A stretch of 64,000 nt of DNA from CAVXJN01 sp963773585 (GTDB taxonomy: Bacteria > Pseudomonadota > Gammaproteobacteria > JASBUN01): assembly GCA_963773585.1 (NCBI GenBank), contig CAVZBR010000001.1:62001-126000 (forward strand). Direction: 5' to 3'. The notes under the pieces are model-generated. The model saw only the letters and a list, made by a program, of their open reading frames with translations, searched no databases and was not told the DNA's origin. Position 1 is the stretch's first letter. Every line of letters begins with the position of its first letter. This document shows, in pieces, positions 49,041-58,386 of this stretch. The translations under genes were made by a program, and so were the position numbers.

Positions 49041-50452
49041 GACGCATCATCCCGTGAGTCGTCGGCAGCATCGCGGCCGCTGCCTTCCGGCAATTCGGCG
49101 GCATAGCCCCAGTGCAGCGGTTGATCCTGAGAATATCGTTTGCCCAGCTGCCATGCAATCTGCGCGCGCCCGAGTTCGACGCCGAGATAGAACGCATGGC
49201 TGCCGTCGTCGTCGACGCCCAGGCTGGGGAAGAATGCGAACGGATCTTTATCCGTGCGCATTCCGTCACGGTTGTAGACATGGATTCCCGCCTCGCTGAT
49301 CTGGATTCTGAAACTGGGATCGCGAACCTGATCGGCGAATTCGCGAATTTCCGCTTGGCTGTATGGAAACGGCGCGCGCTCATGCATTTGCATAAGCTCC
49401 CGGGTCAGGCCTCGCGGCAGACTGGTGCGTTCGGCAGCTGCATACATCATCCGCCGGGCACGATCGATCTCGCGCACCACGGAACGTGCGTGCGCGCTGA
49501 CTTGCGTGGTCAGCACGTTGTCAATGCCGAGTTCCGAGCACATGCCCAACAGTAAGGTGTTCATTCCGGCGGTATCGGTGTCCGTGAGTTCGGTGATGTT
49601 GCCGATGCCCATCATCATATCGATGTCGGGATGGCGGCGGCGCACCTCGTGGAAGCGGACGACAGAATCGGTAAAACCGAAATGAATGGGATCCACGATC
49701 GGATCGACGATGAACGCGCGGCCCAGGGACCGCAGGCGCTCGATGGCGCGATCGAGTGAATCCAAATCGCCGTGCCGGGCAGGTATGAGCACCGGCGTGG
49801 ACGGGACTTCGTTCACAAGCTCGATGGTATCTTCGCTCAAACTCAAAAGATAATCGGCCCCGGCGCGGCCACCCCGCAATAACTCATCGCGCTCCAGGGA
49901 GTCGACGCTGACCGGAATTTGGTGCCGTTTGAGCAGCGCAATGCACTCTTCCAGGTGCGGAAACGGTGTGTCGGGCAGGCAGCCGAGATCGATCACATCG
50001 GCGCCCCAGGATCGATACTGGAGCGCGCGTTCCAGCACCGCCGACGCTGAAATTTCAGGTGCATCGACGATTTCAGCGAACATCCGCACGCGATAGCGAG
50101 ACAAATCGGGCTTGGCGCTGTCGTGGCCGAAAAACTCCGGTAGATCCTTGAGTTCTTCGGGGCCCCGTTGCACGGTTACGCCCAAGGTCGAAGACAGTGC
50201 TTCGAGATCACCGCGGCAGCGACCCGGCACCACGATGCGATCGGCGCCGAAGGTCTCGGGCAGGCGTCGGCGAATCATGTCCGCCGTCATCAACCCGGCG
50301 ACCTTCAGCGGCAGCGCGTGGACCTGGTAGCTGAAACTCGGTTTATCGAGCTGCGCCAGCACGCGTTCCAGTTGTACCCGGGCGAGACTCCCGGTCAGGA
50401 ACAACAGCTGTTCGGGCACATTGCCTCCGCGAAGTCGGTCATTGCTCGGCAT
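49037..50452 (-). CDS. Dihydropteroate synthase homologue for methanopterin
   Basis: 471 aa, much longer than FolP (about 280). An N-terminal domain of about 140 residues (LLFLTGSLARVQLERVL...) precedes a pteroate-synthase-like TIM barrel (SWGADVIDLGC, VSVDSLERDEL, FIVDPIVDP, MMMGIGNITELT). A further C-terminal part follows. Such proteins are found in H4MPT gene clusters and probably join the pterin to the ribofuranosyl-aminobenzene moiety. It is coupled to PTPS upstream by a TAATG overlap. Confidence 0.85.
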   Translation of the reverse strand: MPSNDRLRGGNVPEQLLFLTGSLARVQLERVLAQLDKPSFSYQVHALPLKVAGLMTADMIRRRLPETFGADRIVVPGRCRGDLEALSSTLGVTVQRGPEELKDLPEFFGHDSAKPDLSRYRVRMFAEIVDAPEISASAVLERALQYRSWGADVIDLGCLPDTPFPHLEECIALLKRHQIPVSVDSLERDELLRGGRAGADYLLSLSEDTIELVNEVPSTPVLIPARHGDLDSLDRAIERLRSLGRAFIVDPIVDPIHFGFTDSVVRFHEVRRRHPDIDMMMGIGNITELTDTDTAGMNTLLLGMCSELGIDNVLTTQVSAHARSVVREIDRARRMMYAAAERTSLPRGLTRELMQMHERAPFPYSQAEIREFADQVRDPSFRIQISEAGIHVYNRDGMRTDKDPFAFFPSLGVDDDGSHAFYLGVELGRAQIAWQLGKRYSQDQPLHWGYAAELPEGSGRDAADDSRDDAS

Positions 50453-51027
50453 TATAGCGGTGAACGTTCAGCCGACGGGTCGCCAGGGTCGCACGCGGCA
50501 CCGAAACGGCCTCCACGCTCGACTGGCGCGATCCGGCGTCTGGAAATCCCCCACTGCTGGTCCGCCTCTTCGACTGCGACTTCCAGTAGATCCACATGAG
50601 ACAGCGCACCCGCGGGACCCAGGATGTCCAACAGCCGCTGGTTCAGGTACGCGGCCAGCATTTCCGCGGTTGCGTTCCGTATCGGCAGGATTGCGCAATT
50701 GGCTGTGGGAAACGTGAACTGCTTGTCGTAACTGCGTACGTGGGTTAGTCCGTCGGCACGCTCGATGGCCACTTCCGCGCTCTCTCCGGGCAGTAAAACG
50801 CGGTCGTGCAGTTCAGTGCAAACCTGCGCCGCGACCCGGTTGAGGTAGACGAAATCCACCACGAACGCGTCCGGGTTGTTTTGTCCGGAGGCGTGCACGC
50901 GGACGTGGAAGTTGTGACCGTGCAGATTTTCGCAAGTGCCGTTGAAGGTGATGAAGTGAGCGGCACTGAAACGCAAGTCGCCGGGATGAATGGTCACGGC
51001 AAAGCCGGAATCGTTGAGCGTTGTCAT
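50452..51027 (-). CDS. 6-pyruvoyl-tetrahydropterin synthase/QueD family protein
   Basis: 191 aa. Zinc ligands in FSAAHFI and CENLHGHNFHVRVH; VVDFVYL and LHDRVLLPG follow the PTPS pattern. A C-terminal tail of about 40 residues is extra. First gene of a minus-strand operon PTPS-DHPS-DUF447-mfnB. It probably forms a pterin intermediate for H4MPT rather than queuosine, because no other queuosine gene is near. Confidence 0.87.
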   Translation of the reverse strand: MTTLNDSGFAVTIHPGDLRFSAAHFITFNGTCENLHGHNFHVRVHASGQNNPDAFVVDFVYLNRVAAQVCTELHDRVLLPGESAEVAIERADGLTHVRSYDKQFTFPTANCAILPIRNATAEMLAAYLNQRLLDILGPAGALSHVDLLEVAVEEADQQWGISRRRIAPVERGGRFGAACDPGDPSAERSPL

Positions 51028-51123
51028 ATCGGGAGCCTGGAAGGGTGGACTGATTGGCGGTAGCCGACGGCCGCGCTGCGCGGCTCGCCTGATTCAGCGC
51101 GAACCGGCCACGGTGTGCCGCAT

Positions 51124-53163
51124 TTAGCGCGGTGGTCGTATGCCGTGACGTTGCATGCAGCGATAGAGCGTGTTGCGACTGAGCTGCAAATTACGAGCCG
51201 TCTTCGATACGTTCCAATGCGTGCGTTCAAGTTCGCGTACCAATGCGATGCGCTCGGCTTCGCGCAGCGGATTGCGTTCCGGCCCCGCGCTGACCTCGGG
51301 CGGCACCGAACGGGTAACTGCGGCGCTGTCGCGTCGGATCTCGTCCGGCAGGTCGTCGCTGTCGACAACGCCGTGGTCACAAAGCACTGCGGCGGTACGC
51401 AGTACACTGCGTAGCTGTCGAATATTGCCGGGCCAATCGAACTGCAGCAGTTGTCGCATCGCAGCTGGCGTGATGCTCAAAGGGCGTGGCGCTTCGGCGC
51501 GCGCCAGGTCGCTAATCAACGCCGCCATGTCGTGCCGTTCGCGTAGAGCGGGCATATTCATGGAAACCCCTTGTAGGCGGTAGTACAGGTCTTCTCGAAA
51601 GCTTCCTTTTTCGACCATCTGGCGCAGATCGCGATGGGTGGCGCTGACGATGGCGATGTCCACGGACTCAGGCGTCTCGCTGCCGAGCGGCACGACTTCC
51701 TTGGCTTCGAGCACCAGCAGCAGGCGCGCCTGCAAGGGAAGCGACATGTCGCCGATTTCATCCAGGAACAGAGTACCGCCGTCTGCTTGTGCGATCTTGC
51801 CACGGGCGCCGCGGCGATTGGCGCCGGTAAAGGCGCCGGCTTTGTAGCCGAACAGTTCGCTTTCGATCAAGGTCTCCGGTATGGAAGCGCAATTCACGGC
51901 CACGAACGGTCTCGCGCTGCGCGCGCTGGCGTCATGGAGTGCACGCGCGAACACACTCTTACCGGTGCCGGTCTCCCCGTACAGCAATAGTGGAATGTCA
52001 CGGTCCACCAACTTCTGCGCCCGGCGCAAATTGCGTGCCATGGTCGGATCGCCGCCATCCAGGCGCGCGAGAGCCGGGTGCAGGTGAAAAGCAGCAGCGG
52101 TGCTGTCGGTATTGTCCCAGCGTGGGCTGTGAATACGGGCAACGCCGGAGTTCGCTGCCTGCGGAAGCTGCACGACGCCAAAAAAGCGTCTGCCATCTGC
52201 GGCACCGTGAATCGGCACGGGATGAAAACCGGAGCGGGTTGCGAGGGTGACCAATTGACTGGCCTTTTCCGTAAATACCGATTCGATAGATCGACCGAGC
52301 AGCGCGTCGCGAGCGATCCCGAGCTGGAACAGCGCACTTTGGTTCGCGGCCAGCACGCAACCGTCTTCGGTCAGTGTCAGAATGCCCTCGCCGAGTGTGC
52401 TGACGAACTCAGGTCGACTGTGAAACCGGATCAACAAGTGTTGTTTGTAGGCGTTGAGGAACAGCCGATTTTCGATGATCTGTGCTGACATTTTGACCAG
52501 CACCATGGTGTGCTGCTGCGCCAGCCGTGCTTCCGCGGACGCATCCAGGACGGCGAGCATGGCGCCGTCCGGGGCTCGGATCGGCGCGGCGGAACAGGTC
52601 AAGCCGGTGTGACAGCTCAAAAAATGTTCCTGCTGATGGATTATCAGTGCCTTTTGTTCCACCAAACAGGTGCCCATACCGTTGGTGCCCTGGACTTGCT
52701 CGGTCCACACTGCGCCGTTGCACAAGCCGTGGCGGCTGGCGGTCTCGGTGAATTCTGGATCGCCGACACAATTGAGTATCACGCCTTCGGTGTCGGTTAA
52801 CAGAATCGCGTAACCGGAGCCGGCGACTTGTTGGTACAGGTTTTCCATTTCGCTGTGAGCCACTTCAAGCAGCGGCATCAAACCTTCCTGCCGCGCGGCC
52901 AAATCCTGTTGCGCAATCAGCACAGGTTCGCGTCGTTGAGCGGGGTTGAGTGCGTGAAGGTTCAAGCACCGCTGCCAAGAGTTGGCGATATCGCGATTGA
53001 CCATTGACATCGCGAGCTGATCTTGGGAGAGGACTGCATCGACAAAGCGGGAATGTTCGGATAACAGTTGCGACATGAGTTCTTCGACCGTGACCATGGG
53101 TTGACGGACTCGAGGTTCAGACACGGTTTGGGGCCGTGCCTGGACGCCTGCCGTCGAACTCAA
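51124..53163 (-). CDS. AcoR-type sigma54-dependent activator (GAF-AAA+-HTH)
   Basis: 679 aa. N-terminal helical region, GAF-like domain about residues 75-235 (GAVWTEQVQGTNGMGTCLVE is typical of AcoR), PAS-like region, then AAA+ with GETGTGKS, GAFTGA and GGTLFLDEI, and a C-terminal HTH (NVSKTARNLQLSRNTLYRCM). It would sense a small molecule directly. It lies divergent from soxC and beside the methanofuran/H4MPT operon, so it may control either. Confidence 0.9.
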   Translation of the reverse strand: MSSTAGVQARPQTVSEPRVRQPMVTVEELMSQLLSEHSRFVDAVLSQDQLAMSMVNRDIANSWQRCLNLHALNPAQRREPVLIAQQDLAARQEGLMPLLEVAHSEMENLYQQVAGSGYAILLTDTEGVILNCVGDPEFTETASRHGLCNGAVWTEQVQGTNGMGTCLVEQKALIIHQQEHFLSCHTGLTCSAAPIRAPDGAMLAVLDASAEARLAQQHTMVLVKMSAQIIENRLFLNAYKQHLLIRFHSRPEFVSTLGEGILTLTEDGCVLAANQSALFQLGIARDALLGRSIESVFTEKASQLVTLATRSGFHPVPIHGAADGRRFFGVVQLPQAANSGVARIHSPRWDNTDSTAAAFHLHPALARLDGGDPTMARNLRRAQKLVDRDIPLLLYGETGTGKSVFARALHDASARSARPFVAVNCASIPETLIESELFGYKAGAFTGANRRGARGKIAQADGGTLFLDEIGDMSLPLQARLLLVLEAKEVVPLGSETPESVDIAIVSATHRDLRQMVEKGSFREDLYYRLQGVSMNMPALRERHDMAALISDLARAEAPRPLSITPAAMRQLLQFDWPGNIRQLRSVLRTAAVLCDHGVVDSDDLPDEIRRDSAAVTRSVPPEVSAGPERNPLREAERIALVRELERTHWNVSKTARNLQLSRNTLYRCMQRHGIRPPR

Positions 53164-53348
53164 CGTGCCGAAAAATTCAGGCGCTCATCCGAAATAATAG
53201 CGTAACCGGACGGGCCGGGGGAACCTCCGGCACCTGCGGGGACGGAGCGCACCGGCTGGCGTATAAGCATTTGCCGTTAGACGAAAGAACTCCGCAGGCT
53301 ATGCTTACTTCTCACGTCGGTTCGCAGCCGGCACTCAGGAGGTGGCGC

Positions 53349-54692
53349 ATGTCAAAAGAGAACGAAGATTCGCTGCCCTCCCCACCCGCTCTCGACTCCA
53401 GCCTGTCGCAAGACCAACCGCTCGGATTCCCCGCCATCAATCGGCGGCTATTCCTGCGTAAAAGCGCGATGGTGGCTGGGTCGGCAGTGATGGGAGGACT
53501 TCTGGCACCAACAATGACCCGGGCGGAATCGCAACAAAATCTGCCGCCCAACGTCCCGTCGTGGACCACCCAGCAGGGCCACCCGATTCTCACCCCTGCC
53601 TACGGGATGCCATCCAAGTTTGAGCAGGACGTGGTCCGGCGGCCGACCGATCTGACGCCGACCCAGATCTCTTCCTGGAGTTTTACGCCGTTGCAGGATC
53701 TGCACGGCATCATCACCCCCAACGGCCTGGTGTTTGAGCGCCATCATGGCGGCGTGCCGGCGATCGATCCGGATCAGCACCGCTTAATTGTGCATGGCAT
53801 GGTAGAACGAGCGCTCATGTTCACCATGGACGATCTGATGCGATTTCCCGCCGTATCCCGGATCCGGTTCCTGGAATGTTCGGGCAATACCCTGACGGAA
53901 TGGAAGAAACCGCGCGAAAAGACGGTTCAGTTCAGTCACGGGCTGCTGTCTTGCTGCGAGTGGACCGGGGTGCCGTTGGCCACGGTTCTGCAGGAAGTCG
54001 GCGTGAAGCCGGAAGGTAAATGGATCCTGGCCGAAGGTGCCGATGCGGCCGCCATGACCCGCAGCATCCCGCTCGAGAAGGCGTGGGACGATGCCTTGCT
54101 GTGCTATGCCCAGAATGGTGAAGCGCTGCGTCCGGAACAGGGCTACCCGCTGCGCTTGTTGCTGCCGGGCTGGGAGGGCAACACCCAGATCAAATGGTTA
54201 CGCCGCTTGAAGATTGCCGACGCCCCGTTCATGACCCACGAAGAGACTTCGAAGTATACCGATCTCATGAGCGATGGCCGGGCGCGGCAATTCAGTTTTG
54301 CCATGGAAGCGAAATCGGTGATCACCCATCCGTCGGGCGGTCAGACCGTCAAAGACAAGGGGTTCCAGGAAATCCGTGGCTTGGCTTGGTCCGGGTACGG
54401 CCGCATCCGCCGGGTGGATGTCTCGACTGACGGCGGCAAGACCTGGCGTATGGCTGAACTCGACGATCCCGTATTGCCGCGCTGCCTTACCCGGTTCCGG
54501 ATCCCCTGGAAATGGGACGGCGGACCGGCGATGTTGCAAAGCCGGGCGGTCGACGAGAGCGGCTATGTGCAGCCCACGCTGAGTGAACTGATCGACGTCC
54601 GCGGCGTCAATTCGGTGTATCACTACAACGCCATTCAGACCTGGGCGCTGGCGGAAAGCGGGGAGGTGACCAATGTTCACGCAAAAACCTAA
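53349..54692 (+). CDS. soxC: SoxC, sulfane/sulfite dehydrogenase molybdenum subunit
   Basis: 447 aa from the ATG at 53349 with AGGAGGTG upstream; the 53136 start is rejected. Tat signal NRRLFLRKSAMVAGSAV. Sulfite-oxidase-fold Mo domain: FERHHGGVPAIDPDQHRL, IRFLECSGNT (with the Mo-ligand Cys), GLLSCCEWTGVPL and the C-terminal dimerisation domain (DVSTDGGKTWRMAEL). The family oxidises sulfane sulfur or sulfite in the periplasm. It forms a pair with the soxD-like cytochrome c. Confidence 0.92.
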   Translation: MSKENEDSLPSPPALDSSLSQDQPLGFPAINRRLFLRKSAMVAGSAVMGGLLAPTMTRAESQQNLPPNVPSWTTQQGHPILTPAYGMPSKFEQDVVRRPTDLTPTQISSWSFTPLQDLHGIITPNGLVFERHHGGVPAIDPDQHRLIVHGMVERALMFTMDDLMRFPAVSRIRFLECSGNTLTEWKKPREKTVQFSHGLLSCCEWTGVPLATVLQEVGVKPEGKWILAEGADAAAMTRSIPLEKAWDDALLCYAQNGEALRPEQGYPLRLLLPGWEGNTQIKWLRRLKIADAPFMTHEETSKYTDLMSDGRARQFSFAMEAKSVITHPSGGQTVKDKGFQEIRGLAWSGYGRIRRVDVSTDGGKTWRMAELDDPVLPRCLTRFRIPWKWDGGPAMLQSRAVDESGYVQPTLSELIDVRGVNSVYHYNAIQTWALAESGEVTNVHAKT

Positions 54693-55251
54693 TCTCCGGC
54701 GGCTGGTGATGGTTTCGGCGGTGAGCTTATGCGCCTGGCCGCTCGCACAAGCGGCGGAAAACGGTAAGTACGACATCGGCGAACCGGTCACCCAGCAACA
54801 GATCGCCGGGTGGAACATCGACATCTCACCGTCGGGCGACAATCTCCCCAAAGGCAAGGGTTCGGTGGCTGAAGGCGAGAAGATCTACGCCAACAAGTGC
54901 GCGTCCTGTCACGGCGACAAGGGCCAGGGCAAGCCGATGGACAAGCTGGTGGGAGGGCAGGGCACCCTCGCCTCCGACAAGCCGGTGAAAACCATTGGCA
55001 GCTACTGGCCCTATGCCACCACCGTGTACGACTACGTGCATCGGGCCATGCCGTTCAACAACCCGCAATCACTGAAGCCCGATGAAGTGTATGCGGTGAC
55101 CGCCTACCTGCTGCATCTCAACGACATTCTGCCCGCCGATGCGACGCTGGATCAGGACAGTTTGCCCAAGGTGGAAATGCCGAACCGCGACGGGTTCTTT
55201 CCGGATCCCCGACCGGATACCAACAATACGCCCTGCATGGACTGCAAATAG
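54673..55251 (+). CDS. soxD: SoxD-like cytochrome c (single haem)
   Basis: 192 aa with a signal peptide ending near AQAA. One haem motif CASCH (about residue 76) and a later Met ligand region (HRAMPFNNPQ). The protein ends in NTPCMDCK. SoxD of Paracoccus type has two haems and is near 380 aa, so this is a short form. It overlaps soxC by 20 nt with GGAGGTGA upstream. It accepts electrons from SoxC. Confidence 0.85.
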   Translation: MFTQKPNLRRLVMVSAVSLCAWPLAQAAENGKYDIGEPVTQQQIAGWNIDISPSGDNLPKGKGSVAEGEKIYANKCASCHGDKGQGKPMDKLVGGQGTLASDKPVKTIGSYWPYATTVYDYVHRAMPFNNPQSLKPDEVYAVTAYLLHLNDILPADATLDQDSLPKVEMPNRDGFFPDPRPDTNNTPCMDCK

Positions 55252-55258
55252 GCGGATC

Positions 55259-55753
55259 GTGTTGCCGGCCCAGGACCCGTCGAGGGGATTTTCGACGCGG
55301 CCCTGGGCTGTCGGCGTCTGGTTCGCCTGCTTTGCCATCACGGTGGCGCTGCCGGCGATGGCGGCCGGTGCGGATCCGCAACCACCGCAACAGAACCCCG
55401 ATCACATTGTCCTGGTGGAGTCTGCGCGGGTGGTGGCGGTGTACAGCAACACCATCAGCAGCCAGGGTCCGCACCGGCGCGCCTGGTTCCGGATCGAGTA
55501 TCCCGTTCCACCCGCGGCGCCGCGAGGTAGTGAACGGCACTGGCGGCAGCTGCTCGGGGAGTTCGATTGCGCCGGCCGCCGTTGGCGAGTATCGGCGCAA
55601 CTCAAAAGTGACCCGCCGCCGGAGGTTGAGTCGCCTGCGCCCACCGTTTGGCAACCGATCGGCAACGTTCCCGCGCCCAAAGCCGTTTACGATTACGTGT
55701 GTCATTACGCTGGTCCGAGTGTGTCCCCGGGCGAGACGATTTATCTCATGTGA
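55259..55753 (+). CDS. Exported protein, surface-adhesin E-like
   Basis: 164 aa, GTG start 8 nt after soxD. Signal peptide of about 37 residues ending in AMAAG. The mature part has a beta-rich pattern RRAWFRIEY ... GEFDCAGRRWRVSAQL, reminiscent of the surface-adhesin protein E domain. Function unknown; co-transcription with soxCD is likely. Confidence 0.55.
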   Translation: MLPAQDPSRGFSTRPWAVGVWFACFAITVALPAMAAGADPQPPQQNPDHIVLVESARVVAVYSNTISSQGPHRRAWFRIEYPVPPAAPRGSERHWRQLLGEFDCAGRRWRVSAQLKSDPPPEVESPAPTVWQPIGNVPAPKAVYDYVCHYAGPSVSPGETIYLM

Positions 55754-55829
55754 CGTTTGATATGGATCAAGGCACTCGCCGTGCGAGCTTGGCACCCTGG
55801 ATGTCGTTGCCAAGATGGAGGTGTGTGTC

Positions 55830-56033
55830 ATGTTTGCTATGTCTTTTGGTTGGGCCATGCCCATCGCCAATCCCCTGAGCGCAATCGCAACCCGCCGGAT
55901 TCTGGGTCGCGACCAAGGCTGCGTCATGCGCCGCCAGGGCCGCTGCCCGGGAATGGAATTCTGCGCCGACTGCGATTGGAGTGAAGGTTGTATGGTGGAC
56001 GGTACTTTGGAGCGAAATCGACGCCGTGGCTGA
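55830..56033 (+). CDS. Possible small Cys-rich protein, 67 aa
   Basis: ATG at 55830 with GGAGG 8 nt upstream. Hydrophobic N-terminal part, then a C-terminal cluster of five Cys (CVMRRQGRCPGMEFCADC and a later C). No family recognised. Lies between soxCD and the MFS gene. Could be spurious; a CTTGGCA/TGCCAAG inverted repeat (55788-55814) lies just upstream. Confidence 0.35.
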   Translation: MFAMSFGWAMPIANPLSAIATRRILGRDQGCVMRRQGRCPGMEFCADCDWSEGCMVDGTLERNRRRG

Positions 56034-56133
56034 AGGGCGGTTCGACGCGGAAATCAATCGCAGATCACACTGCGCGTGACCGGGCGGGTCATTTGAATCT
56101 AGTATCTGCCTTTTGGCAGGTGCTGGAACGCAA

Positions 56134-57345
56134 ATGACTCGCATCAGGTTCTGGTGGATCGTTATTGCCGCGGGCTTGATCGCCGCCCTGGCCATGGGTA
56201 TACGACAAGCTTTCGGTCTGTATCTGGAGCCAATGACCGGCGCCTTGGGCATAAGCCGACAGGCGTTCGGTTTCGCAATTGCGCTTCAGAATCTGATCTG
56301 GGGCCTTTGCCAGCCTTTCGCCGGCATGCTGGCCGACCGTTATGGTGCCGGGCGGGTGCTGTTTATCGGCGGTGCCTGCTACGTGACGGGGTTGGCGTTG
56401 ACCGCTGTATCGGCCGATGCGGTCTCACTGCAATTCAGCCTCGGCGCGTTGGTCGGCATTGGCCTCAGTGGCACTACGTGGGCGGTCGTGCTCGGCGCGG
56501 TCGGCCGTCTGGTTGGCGACCGCGAGCGCAGCATGGCGCTCGGCTTGGTGACGGCCGGCGGTTCGTTCGGCATGTTCGTGCTCATACCGACCACCCAGCG
56601 GCTTCTGGCCGCCTACGGCTGGTCCTATACGCTGCTGCTTTTTGCTGGCGCAGCATTGTTGGTCCCGGTGCTGTCGCGCGTGCTACGAGCGCCTTCGCGC
56701 GTGCACGGCGCGTCTTCGTCGCACGAATTGCCGTTGCGGACAGCGCTCGCGGACGCCTCGGGCTACCGCGACTACTGGTTGCTCAACGCGGGCTTTTTCG
56801 TATGCGGTTTTCACGTCATGTTCATTGCCACACATTTGCCCGCGTATCTGATCGACCAGGGTATTTCGTCGAAGATTGCAGCTTACGCGCTGGCGATGAT
56901 CGGACTGGCGAACGTCGCGGGCAGTTACGTGTGGGGCGCATTGGGCGGGCGCTTCAGCCGTCGGTTGCTGCTGAGTTACTTGTATCTCGCTCGCTCCGTC
57001 GTGATCGGTGGTTTCTTGCTGATTCCGTTGACGCCGCTTTCGGCAATGGTGTTCGCCGCCCTGATCGGCTTGCTATGGCTTGGTACGGTTCCGCTGACGA
57101 GCGGATTGGTCGGTCAAATGTTCGGTGCGCGGTATCTTTCCACTTTGTTTGGCATCGTGTTCCTCAGCCATCAACTGGGCACATTCCTGGGCGCATGGGT
57201 CGGCGGGTATGTGTTCGATCGCACCGGATCCTACAACGCAGTTTGGGTGGCGTCCGTAGTCCTCGGCATCGTCGCCGCCGCATTGCATATTCCGATTCGC
57301 GAAGCCTCTTATTACTCGCCGGTTGACGCCTCCGCGCGAACTTGA
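56134..57345 (+). CDS. MFS transporter
   Basis: 403 aa from the ATG at 56134; the TTG at 56113 is not needed. Twelve hydrophobic segments; the MFS loop 2-3 motif is present as GMLADRYGAGRVLF and the second-half equivalent is weak. N-terminal RQAFGLYLEPM resembles monocarboxylate/oxalate-formate-type carriers. Substrate unknown; a small anion is possible given the neighbours. Confidence 0.85.
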   Translation: MTRIRFWWIVIAAGLIAALAMGIRQAFGLYLEPMTGALGISRQAFGFAIALQNLIWGLCQPFAGMLADRYGAGRVLFIGGACYVTGLALTAVSADAVSLQFSLGALVGIGLSGTTWAVVLGAVGRLVGDRERSMALGLVTAGGSFGMFVLIPTTQRLLAAYGWSYTLLLFAGAALLVPVLSRVLRAPSRVHGASSSHELPLRTALADASGYRDYWLLNAGFFVCGFHVMFIATHLPAYLIDQGISSKIAAYALAMIGLANVAGSYVWGALGGRFSRRLLLSYLYLARSVVIGGFLLIPLTPLSAMVFAALIGLLWLGTVPLTSGLVGQMFGARYLSTLFGIVFLSHQLGTFLGAWVGGYVFDRTGSYNAVWVASVVLGIVAAALHIPIREASYYSPVDASART

Positions 57346-57444
57346 TTCGGATTGGAGTCTGAGGGGAAGGTGTCGGTACGACGTCACGGCGTCCGGACCG
57401 GGGGCGTTACCGATTCGAAGCCGGCCTGCGGTTTATTCCATGTT

Positions 57445-58383
57445 TCAATCCTGCCGAGTCAAGTATTGTCCGATTGCGAGCGCTGCGTCGTCAGGATATT
57501 CCTCGTAGAACGACAGTTTTCCGCGGGACGCCCGGACCGTGATTACGTTTGACAGCTCGGCTAGAGCTTGCATTTCCTGTTTCGACTTTGACGGTGCGTT
57601 GTCCGAAAACACATTGAGTACAGGACCTGCTATTGCCTGTGCCGCCCGTATGAATTCCAGGCGACTCGTGAATGGATCCAGACAGCCGGTCACAAAGCGG
57701 GCCGATGCATGGCGAGCACCTACGGCGCGCGTCACTGCGCGCTTTTCAAGCAGACGAGCGTCGCGAAGCCATGTCCGGTCGCTATATACATGGCCTCGGG
57801 CCATCATCCCGATGGTCAGGCGATTTACGTTCAACGCGTACAGCGCCGGTCCCGTCACGGCCCGATCAAACATGCGCGCAATACGCCGAAACAGCGGTCG
57901 TGTCGAGCCGGCCATGGTCGGCAGCGGCCCCCGCCAAGTCGGAGAGAGAAGCACCAGTCTTCCGCCTGAACCAGGGCGTTTTGCGCAGTATTTCAGGAGA
58001 TAACCCGCGGCGTGGCCGGCTGCAACGGTGGCAAATACACCCGATACGACATGATCAAACAAATGCTCCAAAAAAGATTCGTAGATTTCGGGGCGCCAAT
58101 CCAAGAACGGCTTTGCCTGATCGCCGAATCCGGGCCAATCGACGGTGATGGTGGAAAATGAGCTGTCGAGGCGTTCCCGCAATGGCCACATCTCGCGGCG
58201 CGTCGAAATCGAGCTGAGTGCCGGGAGCATGACAATCGTTGGCCCGTCGCCCGAGCGGTCCATTGCGATACGAAGACGTTGCCCGTCGCACGGCCAAGTA
58301 GTTTCGTTCGAAGTCTTCACTCCATGGACGGAGCCACGTTCTGGCGTGAGGCGTGCGTCGCGCAGCGGCGAATCGGGTTGCAT
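57445..58383 (-). CDS. Alpha/beta hydrolase-fold protein lacking the nucleophile Ser
   Basis: 312 aa from the ATG at 58383 (TTG at 58386 possible). Alpha/beta-hydrolase core: TIVMLPALSS (oxyanion strand), TITVDWPGFGDQ, and a nucleophile elbow that reads AAGHAAG, so the usual GxSxG Ser is Ala. An acid (CLDPFTSR) is present, no clear catalytic His. It is therefore probably not an ordinary serine hydrolase. It follows the Ni/Co transporter gene by 3 nt. Confidence 0.75.
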   Translation of the reverse strand: MQPDSPLRDARLTPERGSVHGVKTSNETTWPCDGQRLRIAMDRSGDGPTIVMLPALSSISTRREMWPLRERLDSSFSTITVDWPGFGDQAKPFLDWRPEIYESFLEHLFDHVVSGVFATVAAGHAAGYLLKYCAKRPGSGGRLVLLSPTWRGPLPTMAGSTRPLFRRIARMFDRAVTGPALYALNVNRLTIGMMARGHVYSDRTWLRDARLLEKRAVTRAVGARHASARFVTGCLDPFTSRLEFIRAAQAIAGPVLNVFSDNAPSKSKQEMQALAELSNVITVRASRGKLSFYEEYPDDAALAIGQYLTRQD

Positions 58384-58386
58384 CAA

